Part shown: piece after piece, positions 1 through 6,056 of the stretch
How positions within the stretch are numbered: position 1 is the stretch's first letter
Layout: each line of letters opens with the position of its first letter
DNA from: Spirochaetaceae bacterium
GTDB taxonomy: Bacteria > Spirochaetota > Spirochaetia > Treponematales > Treponemataceae
NCBI GenBank assembly: GCA_031290725.1
Contig: JAITMZ010000067.1
Coordinates: 1 to 9,084, forward strand
Length of the DNA: 9,084 nucleotides
Reading direction: 5' to 3'
Position numbers and translations under genes: made by a program
Notes under the pieces: generated by a model
The model's database searches: none
Seen by the model: the letters and a program-made list of their open reading frames with translations, nothing else
What the model was told of the DNA's origin: nothing

Positions 1-100
1 TGGTCACCGCCAGGGAGGAACACAGGCCGATCATCAAGACCAGCAGCGGGTTTTCCCTTGCCAGCCCGTTCACAAAAAGGGCGGCGTATTTATTCTTCAT
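1..100 (-). CDS. rnfE: RnfE, ion-translocating Rnf complex subunit E (N-terminal fragment)
   Basis: Only the first 33 codons are inside the window; the gene continues beyond the left edge. The visible residues include LARENPLLVLMIGLCSSLAV, which matches the start of RnfE/NqrD-type membrane subunits: a short amphipathic segment with a NP-x-LV motif, then the first transmembrane helix carrying the conserved GLC-x-x-LAVT. RnfE is an integral membrane subunit that, with RnfA, forms the membrane core of the Rnf ferredoxin:NAD+ oxidoreductase. The ATG (100..98) overlaps the rnfG stop by 4 bp (ATGA). A GGAGG lies 6 bases upstream, inside the end of rnfG, so translation is probably coupled. Identity is strengthened by its position after rnfC-rnfD-rnfG. 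Whether rnfA and rnfB follow cannot be seen. Confidence 0.88.
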   Translation of the reverse strand, partial: MKNKYAALFVNGLARENPLLVLMIGLCSSLAVT

Positions 101-660
101 TTTTTGCCTCCGTTGTTTACCGCCAAATACTCCGCCTCGGTTTTGACGGCCGTTTTCAGTATGGCCGACACGCCCCGGGAGGTGATGGTGGCGCCGGAAA
201 TCGCGTCCACGTCCGCTTTTGCTTCAAAGGGGTCGTCCACGGACTTGCCGGCAAACTGGTTGTAGAACGCCGGTTCCAGGGCGCGCTGACCGAATCCCGG
301 AGTGTCGCTGATGGACAGAAAGCGCACCTTGGCGATCTTCCGTTCCATGTCCACCCCCACCAGCAGCGTGGCCTTGTCGTAGGTGGGGCCCGTGACCTGC
401 ATCACCGCCCCTGCGACTTGGCCGCTTTTCTTTGCCAGATACATACTTTCCAGTTGTATCCCCGATTCTTTCGCCGCCTTGAAGCCCGGGGCGCTCTCAA
501 ATTCGGCGCCTTCAAAGATCACCGCCAGCGCCTGGTTCACTTCCTTTTCTTTTTCCGCCGCAATCAGGGGGGCGGTGAAGCCGTTCACCACGGCCAAGCC
601 GCCGCAGGCCACGGAGGCGTAAAGCGCCAGGACCAGGCCCAGCTTAAACATGTCCTTCAT
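97..660 (-). CDS. rnfG: RnfG, FMN-binding subunit of the Rnf complex
   Basis: This 187-residue protein has one N-terminal membrane helix (about residues 7-27) followed by a soluble FMN_bind domain that would face the outside of the cytoplasmic membrane. The motif D152-A-I-S-G-A-T158 is the flavinylation signature. In characterised RnfG/NqrC proteins the Thr of SGAT carries FMN through a phosphoester bond installed by ApbE. The stretch SDTPGFGQRALEP (about 118-130) is also typical of the family (ETPGLG-like). RnfG relays electrons between RnfD and the rest of the complex during ferredoxin-to-NAD+ transfer. The ATG overlaps the rnfD stop as ATGA, and a GGAGGGG sits just upstream inside rnfD. 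Length and order (C-D-G-E) are normal. No apbE is seen here, so flavinylation would depend on a gene elsewhere. Confidence 0.95.
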   Translation of the reverse strand: MKDMFKLGLVLALYASVACGGLAVVNGFTAPLIAAEKEKEVNQALAVIFEGAEFESAPGFKAAKESGIQLESMYLAKKSGQVAGAVMQVTGPTYDKATLLVGVDMERKIAKVRFLSISDTPGFGQRALEPAFYNQFAGKSVDDPFEAKADVDAISGATITSRGVSAILKTAVKTEAEYLAVNNGGKK

Positions 661-1592
661 TTGGCCCCTCCTTTTTTGACCGGCTTCACATAGCCGTATT
701 TTTTCGGGATGATGTTATTGAGGAAGGGAGACAGGATGTTCATGATCAAGATGCTGAACATGACCCCTTCAGGATAGCCCCCGAACTGGCGGATCAGGAA
801 AGTGATAAGGCCGCAGCCCGCGCCGAACACGAGGCGCCCCCCCCGGGTCACCGGAGATGTGGTGTAGTCGGTGGTCATGAAGACCGCCCCAAAGAGGAGT
901 CCCCCGGACAGCACCTGTTCTGTCACGTCATTGCCGGATATTATAGTACAAACCGCCACCACAGCGACCATGGCCACCGGCGCGCGCCAGTCGATGATCT
1001 TGAGGGCCAAGAGCGCCCCAAAGGCGATGAGGATAAGGAGCGCGCTGGACTCGCCGATGCACCCCGCTTCCCGCCCGATGAACATATCAACATAGGAGAC
1101 GGCTTTCCCGGAGAGCACCGTGGCGCCGGAGACCCCGTCAAAGGGGGCAACCCAGGAAGTCATGGCCGCGGGAAAACTGATGAACAGCATCGCCCGTCCC
1201 GACAGCGCCGGGTTGAACACGTTGGCACCCAGGCCGCCGAAAAACTCCTTGGCCGCCACGATGGCAAAGAGCGCCCCCAAAATGGTCATCCACACCGGGA
1301 TGGCGGGGGGCAATACCATGGCGAGCAGGAGGCCCGTCACAATCGCCGAGCCGTCTGTGCCCGGCCCGCCGCGCTTGGTGACGCGCTTGTAGAGAAAATC
1401 AAAGGCAATACAGGCGGCCACGGACACCAAGATGGTAATCAGGGCGCGTATGCCAAACAGGTACACACCCCAGACGCACAAAGGCAGGAGGGACGCGCAC
1501 ACCGTGAGCATGATCTTTTTGGTGGTGAGCCCCTGGGAAAAGTGCGGGTGGGGGGATACGAACAGGTTCATTCTTTTTACTTCGTCAGCCAT
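657..1592 (-). CDS. rnfD: RnfD, membrane subunit with covalent FMN, Rnf complex
   Basis: This is a 311-residue polytopic membrane protein of the NqrB/RnfD family. Visible family marks are FVSPHPH near the N-terminus (about 11-17), GGPGTDGSAIVTGLLLAMVLPP (about 75-96, key GTDGSA-x-VTG), NVFNPALSGRAML (about 124-136), the flavinylation motif D152-G-V-S-G-A-T158, and TDYTTSPVTRGGR (about 241-253). The SGAT threonine is the expected site of phosphoester-linked FMN. About eight to ten hydrophobic segments are visible. RnfD is thought to carry electrons across or along the membrane and to take part in Na+ or H+ pumping. The start ATG directly abuts the rnfC TAA with no spacer. A GGAGG 8 bases upstream lies inside the last codons of rnfC, so coupling is likely. 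Confidence 0.96.
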   Translation of the reverse strand: MADEVKRMNLFVSPHPHFSQGLTTKKIMLTVCASLLPLCVWGVYLFGIRALITILVSVAACIAFDFLYKRVTKRGGPGTDGSAIVTGLLLAMVLPPAIPVWMTILGALFAIVAAKEFFGGLGANVFNPALSGRAMLFISFPAAMTSWVAPFDGVSGATVLSGKAVSYVDMFIGREAGCIGESSALLILIAFGALLALKIIDWRAPVAMVAVVAVCTIISGNDVTEQVLSGGLLFGAVFMTTDYTTSPVTRGGRLVFGAGCGLITFLIRQFGGYPEGVMFSILIMNILSPFLNNIIPKKYGYVKPVKKGGAK

Positions 1593-3011
1593 TTAGTTGC
1601 CTCCCTTTGGTGCCGCTTGTGTGGGCGCACCGGCTTTTGCCGCCGCTTCTTTTTCCGCCAGAGCCTTTGCCGCCGCCGCCTTGGCCATCGCCGCCGCGCG
1701 CTGTTCCCGTACGATCGCTTTGCCGATGCGGAAATGCTGGGTCAGGGCGATGTGGGCGGGACAGACACAGGACCAGGCCCCGCACTCCACGCAGTCCAGC
1801 AGGCCGAAGCGTATCGCCGCGTCCGTATCGCCGGCCTTGAGGCTCCGGACGATCATCACCGGGGTGAGGCGGCAGGAACAGTAGACCGTACAGCGCCCGC
1901 ACCCCAGGCAGGGGCTTTCCGGGGACACGTCGGTCTCCCTAGCGGTCAAAAAGAGCACGCCGGAGGTGTTTTTCTGCACCGGAAAGTTGGTACTCTGCAT
2001 GGCCATCCCCATCATGGGGCCGCCGGATATGATCTTCACCACGTCGTCGCTGTGCTTGATGGTCTCCCCTTCCAGGTCGGCGATCACCGTGCCGATGGGG
2101 ACGCGGATGTTCTGGGGATTTTCGCAGCCCATGCCGGACACCGTGAGGGCGCGCTCAATCAGGGGCTTGCCCAGACGGAAGGCGTCGGAGATGGCGCAGA
2201 GGGTTCCCACGTTCTGAATGACGCAGCCGATGTCCGCGGGGAGGCCGCCGGAGGGAATCTCCCGCCCCACCGTGGACTGGACGATGTTTTTCTCGCCCCC
2301 CTGGGGGTATTTGGTTTTGCACATACACACCGAAACCTTGTCAGACGCGCCCTTTTCAACGATAGTCTGGGCCAGCAGGGGCTCCAGTTCTTTCTTGTTT
2401 TCCTCCAAGGCGATGATGCCCTTGGGGGCGCTGGTGATGTGCATACAGATAAGCATACCGTCGATGAGGCGGTCCGGGGTTTCCTGGATGGTGTTTTTGT
2501 CCACCGTGAGGTAGGGCTCGCATTCCGCGGCATTGGCGATCACGTATTCAATCACCTTGCCCTTGGGCGGGTTCAGCTTCACGTGGGTAGGGAAGGCCGC
2601 GCCCCCCATGCCCACGATGCCCGCGTCGTGAATGCGCTTCCGGGCATCCTCCACAGTGGCCGTGAAGGGATCCAGGGGGGGCAAGAATGACTCGCGCCCG
2701 CTCCCGTCAGCTTCGATCACGATGCAGGGGGCTTCGGTATTGCCCGCCACCAGGTGCGCCTCAATCTTCTTCACCTTGCCCGCGATGGATGCGTGGACCG
2801 GCACTCCCATGGGATGCGCGTTGTCGGCAATGATCTGCCCCCGCGCCACATCGTCCCCCGGCTGGACCAGGGGCTGGTTGGGCGCCCCTCCCATGGTCAG
2901 CGGGATACTCACCGTCTTTGGCAGGGTCGACGGAACCTTGATGGGACAGTGTTCCGATAACTCCTTTCTCTCAGGGGGATGAATACCGCCCTTAAACGTA
3001 TGTTCGCTCAT
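1593..3011 (-). CDS. rnfC: RnfC, NADH/ferredoxin-side iron-sulfur flavoprotein subunit of Rnf
   Basis: Counted from the ATG at 3011 the protein has 472 residues. Family marks in order are TFKGGIHPPE at the N-terminus, a barrel-sandwich region, the glycine-rich GIVGMGGAAFPTHVKL nucleotide/FMN-binding segment (about 132-147), NAAECEPYLT (about 160-169), the SLBB-like part, then two ferredoxin motifs. Motif I is CLGCGRCTVYC (about 368-378), with Ser after the fourth Cys instead of the usual Pro. Motif II reads CVECGAWSCVCP (about 407-418), where the expected third cysteine is Trp. The C-terminus is a short Ala/Lys-rich tail. RnfC is the peripheral subunit that reduces NAD+. The upstream in-frame TTG (3029) is rejected because it falls inside the probable promoter; the ATG at 3011 keeps the conserved N-terminus. 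It is first in the rnfCDGE operon. Confidence 0.95.
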   Translation of the reverse strand: MSEHTFKGGIHPPERKELSEHCPIKVPSTLPKTVSIPLTMGGAPNQPLVQPGDDVARGQIIADNAHPMGVPVHASIAGKVKKIEAHLVAGNTEAPCIVIEADGSGRESFLPPLDPFTATVEDARKRIHDAGIVGMGGAAFPTHVKLNPPKGKVIEYVIANAAECEPYLTVDKNTIQETPDRLIDGMLICMHITSAPKGIIALEENKKELEPLLAQTIVEKGASDKVSVCMCKTKYPQGGEKNIVQSTVGREIPSGGLPADIGCVIQNVGTLCAISDAFRLGKPLIERALTVSGMGCENPQNIRVPIGTVIADLEGETIKHSDDVVKIISGGPMMGMAMQSTNFPVQKNTSGVLFLTARETDVSPESPCLGCGRCTVYCSCRLTPVMIVRSLKAGDTDAAIRFGLLDCVECGAWSCVCPAHIALTQHFRIGKAIVREQRAAAMAKAAAAKALAEKEAAAKAGAPTQAAPKGGN

Positions 3012-3017
3012 GTTCCC

Positions 3018-3046
3018 AGTGTACTTCAAAAAATAACTTTTGTCAA
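3018..3046 (-). promoter_or_regulatory. Sigma70-type promoter of the rnf operon
   Basis: On the minus strand a perfect -35 TTGACA (3046..3041) is followed after 17 bases by TACACT (3023..3018). Transcription would begin near 3011, at or within a base or two of the rnfC ATG. That would leave essentially no 5' leader. A second TTGACT overlaps the -35 by one base upstream but has no good -10 at the right distance. Confidence 0.7.
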
Positions 3047-3059
3047 GTCAAGGTACAAA

Positions 3060-3145
3060 AATTACGTTTTTTTACGATTTTTTATAAAAAACTTTATTTT
3101 TTTTGTTTTTTTCGCTGTTTTCACTTGACACATTCTTTTTTTTTT
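3060..3145. other. Phased A/T tracts between divergent rnf and tRNA promoters
   Basis: Runs of T or A lie at about 3067-3073, 3078-3083, 3086-3091, 3097-3104, 3106-3112 and 3118-3121, with a 10-T run at 3136-3145. Centres are spaced roughly 8-12 bp, close to the helical repeat, so the segment is expected to be curved. It could act as a shared UP-like element for the divergent promoters. No gene is visible in it. Confidence 0.5.
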
Positions 3146-3153
3146 AGTATATT
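3125..3153 (+). promoter_or_regulatory. Promoter of the initiator tRNA gene
   Basis: A perfect -35 TTGACA (3125-3130), a 17-base spacer that is mostly T, and -10 TATATT (3148-3153) predict a start near 3160. This is only about six bases before the mature tRNA 5' end at 3166. No G/C-rich stringent-type discriminator is present (the bases after the -10 are TATAAAATA). Confidence 0.75.
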
Positions 3154-3165
3154 TATAAAATACAA

Positions 3166-3238
3166 CGCAGGGTAGAGCAGTTGGCAGCTCGTCGGGCCCA
3201 TAACCCGGAGGTCGGAGGTTCAAGTCCTTCCCCTGCTA
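3166..3238 (+). tRNA. Initiator tRNA-fMet (anticodon CAT)
   Basis: The 73 bases fold as a complete cloverleaf. The acceptor is CGCAGGG/CCCTGCT, the D stem GAGC/GCTC, the anticodon stem TCGGG/CCCGG with loop CCCATAA (CAT at 3199-3201), the variable loop AGGTC and the T arm GGAGG-TTCAAGT-CCTTC; the discriminator base is A. Bacterial initiator hallmarks are visible: an unpaired first acceptor position (C1 opposite U72; E. coli has C1-A72), three consecutive G-C pairs in the anticodon stem, and A11-U24 in the D stem. The 3' CCA is not encoded (the sequence continues AAA), so it must be added enzymatically. The gene stands alone and is closed by a terminator hairpin starting at its last bases. Confidence 0.96.
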
Positions 3239-3273
3239 AAACAAAAGGCGCGTTAATCGCGCCTTTTGTTTTA
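3237..3273 (+). terminator. Strong intrinsic terminator after tRNA-fMet (probably bidirectional)
   Basis: Perfect 16-bp arms (TAAAACAAAAGGCGCG / CGCGCCTTTTGTTTTA) enclose a 5-base loop (TTAAT). The GC-rich core lies next to the loop and the A/T pairs outside supply a U-rich 3' arm on either strand. The hairpin can therefore end the tRNA transcript on plus and the ald transcript on minus. The left arm begins at the discriminator end of the tRNA. Confidence 0.88.
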
Positions 3274-3278
3274 GCTTA

Positions 3279-3303
3279 CGAGTTTTGGCTCCGCCAAAAC
3301 TCG
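3279..3303. repeat. Perfect 11-bp inverted repeat (hairpin)
   Basis: CGAGTTTTGGC (3279-3289) and GCCAAAACTCG (3293-3303) pair perfectly around a 3-base TCC loop. It lies between the tRNA terminator and the ald 3' end. Such a compact non-coding palindrome could be a dispersed REP-like element or a back-up terminator for ald; one copy here cannot distinguish these. Confidence 0.6.
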
Positions 3304-3306
3304 CTG

Positions 3307-3325
3307 CCGGTCGATTGTTGACCGG
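3307..3325. repeat. Short inverted repeat after ald
   Basis: CCGGTC (3307-3312) pairs with GACCGG (3320-3325). Two inner pairs (one G-U wobble) can extend it to 8 bp around TTG. It is the first hairpin an ald transcript meets, ten bases past the stop codon. No U tract follows, so termination is more likely at the stronger hairpin at 3273..3237. Confidence 0.4.
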
Positions 3326-3334
3326 TGTCTCCGC

Positions 3335-4450
3335 CTATTTCAACGCATCCGCCGCCGGTGTGTACGGCAGCTTGTGCGCCTGCGCTACGCCTTGGTAGGT
3401 AAGCGCGCCCTTGTAGACGTTGAGCCCTTCCAACAGGCCGGTGTCCTTCTTCAGCGCCGCTTCCACCCCCAGGTCCGCGATGGACAGGCCGTAGTTCAGT
3501 GTGGCGTTGTTCAGCGCCAACGTAGAAGTATTGGCCACGGCGCCGGGCATATTGCCCACGCAGTAAAACACCACCCCGTCTTTGATAAAAGTGGGAGAAT
3601 CGTGGTAGGTTACGCGGCTGGCTTCGGTTGAACCGCCCTGGTCAATCGCCACGTCCACAATCACCGATCCCTTCTTCATGGTAGGCAGATGGCTGTTCCG
3701 CACCAGCTTGGGCGTGGACGAACCGGGGATGAGCACCGCGCCGATCACCAGGTCGGCTTTGGGCAAAATCTCAGCAATGTTTTCCGGCGTAGAGTAAAGC
3801 GTAGAAATCTGGGAACCGTAAAGGTCCTCCAGGTACTCCAGGCGGTCCAGGTTGACGTCAACCACCGTTACGTGCGCGCCCATGCCCACGGCGAGTTTGG
3901 CCGCGTTTGCTCCCACAATGCCCGCCCCCAGAACCACCACCTCCGCATGGGGCACACCGGGAACGCCGGAAAGCAGCAGGCCCATGCCGCCGAAGGGACG
4001 TTCCAGATACTTTGCCCCTTCCTGAATGGAAAGGCGCCCCGCAATCTGGCTCATAGGTTTGAGGCAGGGAAGCTGGCCCTTTTTGTCGCGGATAGTCTCG
4101 TAGGCCACGGCGACACACTTTGACTTGAGCAGCGCGTCCGTCTGGGCGCGGTCCGGGGCCAGGTGCAGGTAGGTGTACAGGATCTGATTCTGTCGAATAC
4201 GCCCGTATTCCGCCTCCAGTGGTTCCTTCACTTTAACGATCATGTCAGCCTCACCCCACACGTCGCCGGCGGTGGGCAGAATTTTCGCCCCGGCCTTGAG
4301 GTACAGTTCATCCGGAAAGCCCGATCCGTCCCCCGCACCCTTCTCCACCACCACGGTGTGCCCGTGATTTTTGAATGCCTCCGCCGCTTTGGGCGTGAGT
4401 CCCACACGGTATTCGTGTTTCTTAATCTCTTTTACCGTTCCAATTTTCAT
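3335..4450 (-). CDS. ald: Alanine dehydrogenase (NAD+-dependent)
   Basis: This 371-residue protein has the usual length for the family. It catalyses reversible oxidative deamination of L-alanine to pyruvate and ammonium with NAD+. The catalytic residues fall at the canonical numbers: R15 (EYRVGLTP), K75 (VKVKEP), H96 (YTYLHLAPD) and D270 (VDVAIDQGG). The Rossmann motif G175-A-G-I-V-G180 is followed by D198 at the end of the second strand, as in NAD-specific enzymes, and VGNMPGAV-x-NTST (about 298-310) is the conserved C-terminal signature. The ATG at 4450 is chosen because GGAGG lies five bases upstream; an in-frame TTG twelve bases earlier would overlap this site. The gene has its own promoter and is monocistronic. 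In a fermentative or acetogenic spirochaete it may balance NADH and pyruvate/alanine or assimilate ammonium (inference). Confidence 0.97.
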   Translation of the reverse strand: MKIGTVKEIKKHEYRVGLTPKAAEAFKNHGHTVVVEKGAGDGSGFPDELYLKAGAKILPTAGDVWGEADMIVKVKEPLEAEYGRIRQNQILYTYLHLAPDRAQTDALLKSKCVAVAYETIRDKKGQLPCLKPMSQIAGRLSIQEGAKYLERPFGGMGLLLSGVPGVPHAEVVVLGAGIVGANAAKLAVGMGAHVTVVDVNLDRLEYLEDLYGSQISTLYSTPENIAEILPKADLVIGAVLIPGSSTPKLVRNSHLPTMKKGSVIVDVAIDQGGSTEASRVTYHDSPTFIKDGVVFYCVGNMPGAVANTSTLALNNATLNYGLSIADLGVEAALKKDTGLLEGLNVYKGALTYQGVAQAHKLPYTPAADALK

Positions 4451-4523
4451 CGTTGCCTCCAAATAATTATCCTGTGCAAAAATATATTTTTTCTCATCAT
4501 TAATCAGCGCTTCCTTGTACTTA

Positions 4524-4551
4524 AGGATACCACAAATTTCGCAATTGTCAA
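4524..4551 (-). promoter_or_regulatory. Promoter of ald
   Basis: On the minus strand TTGACA (4551..4546) is separated by 16 bases from TATCCT (4529..4524). The start would be near 4517, giving a leader of about 67 bases that contains a 14-bp A/T palindrome (4478-4491) and the GGAGG site. No known riboswitch pattern was recognised in the leader. Confidence 0.65.
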
Positions 4552-4603
4552 GGGGTCGTGCGAATTTTGTGGCTGATTTAGGAAAATTCCCGCCACCGAG
4601 ACC

Positions 4604-5785
4604 TTACAGCTTCACGTCAAACGTGGGTTCCCAGCGAAAACGGAGCTGCACAGTGCACCCCACCTTGCCTCCCTCAGGCGGGTCATTGTTGTTGAAGGCG
4701 TTTGCCAGTTGAATGCCCAGCCGGGGCTGCACCGAAAAACCCTTTCCCGGGGCAATGGCGGCATACAAGGCCAGTTCCGCCAGATTGATTTGACCCTTTG
4801 CCGTGCCGTAATCGTAGGCCGCCCGCCGTTCGCCGTTTGCCGGGGTGTTTTCCGCCGCCCCCACCAGCACGTCGTCCAGTTCAAAGGAAGCCCCCAGGGA
4901 AAGACGCTTATCCGCCTGATACTCGGCGGAGGCGAACAGGGCGAATCCCACGCCGCTGTCATGGTGATTGCCGCTGCCGGTGGCAATGCCGTCCTCCTGC
5001 ACATAGACCGCCACGGCCCCTTCTCCGGTAAAAATCCATTTGGGCAGCCCGGAATACGAAACAAAGGCGTCAAAATGAAGCTGGGTAACCTTGTTCGTAT
5101 TCACCCAGGGTGCAGTTGCATTCTGTGTCGGCTCAAAAAGAGTATACGCGCCGCCAAAAGTAGCATACAGATGCGGCGAGCGGTATTCGTCCATCAGGAG
5201 GAAACGGATGCCCGTATCATCCGAGGGGCCGGGAGACGCCCACCCTGAACCCTTGGGGATAAAGCGCTTGAGGTTCGCGCCGGGCTGGAACACAAAAGCG
5301 CCGATGGTGTGGGCCCCCGCGCGCTCTAGCCAGCCCACACCGAAGTGGCTGGAATCGATGAGGATCGGGCCAAAGGCGGGCTTGAGTTTACCCGCCCAGA
5401 GGGTGCCCGATGGGGTGAATTGATACTTGCCCCAGGCGTAATAGACGATTTTCTCATAACTTGCCGCCTGGTCCACCGAATAGCCGTCGTAGGTGTTATA
5501 GTTTTTGGCACCCGACGGAAACCCCCGGTTTTCAAAGTACAGCGATATTTTGTCCGCCGTAAAGGTGATTTTGAGCCCCGCCTGATCAATGTTCAATGCG
5601 CGGTACTCAAAGTCCGAACTGCGGCCCCCTGCCGTGTCATAGGCGGCTGGATCCCAGTCAAGGCTCAGGTAGGGCTGAAACCGCAGGGTTTGGGCCGGTA
5701 AAAAGGCCGGCCAAAGGATAAGCGGGATAAAAAATCCCGCACCAAGACGCACGCCGCGCCGTACCAAAGAAACAACTTGTGCCAT
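4604..5785 (-). CDS. Putative outer-membrane beta-barrel protein under FMN riboswitch control
   Basis: This 393-residue protein is of no family I recognise. A signal peptide is clear: basic residues R9, R10 and R13, a hydrophobic core at about 15-28, and a likely cleavage near LPAQ (about 29-32). The rest alternates polar and hydrophobic residues in short strands rich in aromatics and Gly, for example LYATFGGAYTLF, LHFDAFVSYSG, GEGAVAVYVQ, GVGFALFASAEYQ, RLSLGASFEL and TVQLRFRWEP. This is the pattern of an outer-membrane barrel. No lipobox Cys and no TonB box were seen. The ATG at 5785 is chosen for its GGAGG six bases upstream and the signal peptide that follows; a longer open frame upstream runs through the riboswitch leader. 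Its leader carries an FMN aptamer, so a role in flavin passage across the outer membrane is inferred but not shown. It is followed by ald, which has a separate promoter. Confidence 0.82.
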   Translation of the reverse strand: MAQVVSLVRRGVRLGAGFFIPLILWPAFLPAQTLRFQPYLSLDWDPAAYDTAGGRSSDFEYRALNIDQAGLKITFTADKISLYFENRGFPSGAKNYNTYDGYSVDQAASYEKIVYYAWGKYQFTPSGTLWAGKLKPAFGPILIDSSHFGVGWLERAGAHTIGAFVFQPGANLKRFIPKGSGWASPGPSDDTGIRFLLMDEYRSPHLYATFGGAYTLFEPTQNATAPWVNTNKVTQLHFDAFVSYSGLPKWIFTGEGAVAVYVQEDGIATGSGNHHDSGVGFALFASAEYQADKRLSLGASFELDDVLVGAAENTPANGERRAAYDYGTAKGQINLAELALYAAIAPGKGFSVQPRLGIQLANAFNNNDPPEGGKVGCTVQLRFRWEPTFDVKL

Positions 5786-5905
5786 AACGCACCTCCGAAT
5801 AATATCCGGGGCGCAAACCCCGGTTTTATTCAAGGTATATGGTGAAGACGTTGGAATTCCGCAAGCAAAGAGCCGGATTGTCTTGCCCGGCCTTTTTGAG
5901 GAGTG
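5786..5905 (-). promoter_or_regulatory. Expression platform of the FMN riboswitch, with RBS
   Basis: The 120 bases between aptamer and ATG hold two hairpins. One has arms GCCGG (5891..5887) and CCGGC (5876..5872), extendable to about nine pairs with AAAG/CTTT across a bulge. The other, CCGGGG/CCCCGG with a 6-base loop (5823..5806), is followed by ATATTATT and then the ribosome-binding site GGAGG (5796..5792). Neither has a proper U tract. Control could be by termination at one of them or by access to the RBS; the sequence does not settle which. Confidence 0.5.
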
Positions 5906-6048
5906 CAACTTTCTTCCATCCGGACTACACCGTCGGCACCGGAATCTCACCGGTTCAGTCCGGGCGCTTTTGGCATCCGGAGTCGCGGGCTATACCGCCG
6001 GTTGGGATCCGCACTGCAACGCAGCGCCTAACCCTACCCTGAAAATTG
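5906..6048 (-). promoter_or_regulatory. FMN riboswitch (RFN element)
   Basis: Read on the minus strand, the conserved RFN blocks appear in order: AGGGTAGGG just inside P1; ACCGGCGGTATAGCCCGCG (6002..5984); CCGGTGAGATTCCGGTGCCG (5953..5934); and AGTCCGGATGGAAGAAAG (5926..5909). The closing helix P1 forms from CAATTTTC (6048..6041) and GAAAGTTG (5913..5906), with one G-U pair. P2 carries a longer arm than usual, with its own CGCTGC/GCAGTG hairpin. The element binds flavin mononucleotide and normally switches expression off when FMN is abundant. The next gene downstream is the putative outer-membrane barrel, not a rib gene. Confidence 0.95.
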
Positions 6049-6056
6049 TTGGTATC

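Noticed and set aside
58..693. Plus-strand frame opposite rnfG
   Set aside because: It is a shadow of rnfG, whose SGAT flavinylation motif and overlaps with rnfD and rnfE leave no doubt about the coding strand.
1542..2690. Long plus-strand open frame of 382 codons opposite rnfC/rnfD
   Set aside because: It is antisense to clearly conserved RnfC and RnfD sequence. The translation is rich in His, Gly, Arg and Ala without any domain, as expected for a shadow frame in GC-rich codons.
3012..3029. Upstream TTG start for rnfC
   Set aside because: It overlaps the -10 region, has no ribosome-binding site, and adds six residues not expected before the conserved N-terminus.
3060..3330. CRISPR-like array or mobile element
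   Set aside because: The repeats here are single palindromes of different sequence, with no regularly spaced direct repeats, no transposase and no target duplication in the window.
4451..4462. Upstream TTG start for ald
   Set aside because: The extra codons are the GGAGG ribosome-binding site itself, and the family begins at the MKIG segment; catalytic residue numbering fits the ATG at 4450.
4569..4596. Terminator for the outer-membrane protein gene
   Set aside because: GTGGC/GCCAC around an 18-base loop is weak and is followed by AAAATT rather than a U tract; not enough to call a terminator.
5786..5950. N-terminal extension of 55 codons on the outer-membrane protein
   Set aside because: The extension is translated from the FMN aptamer and expression platform. 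The ATG at 5785 has GGAGG and starts a proper signal peptide.
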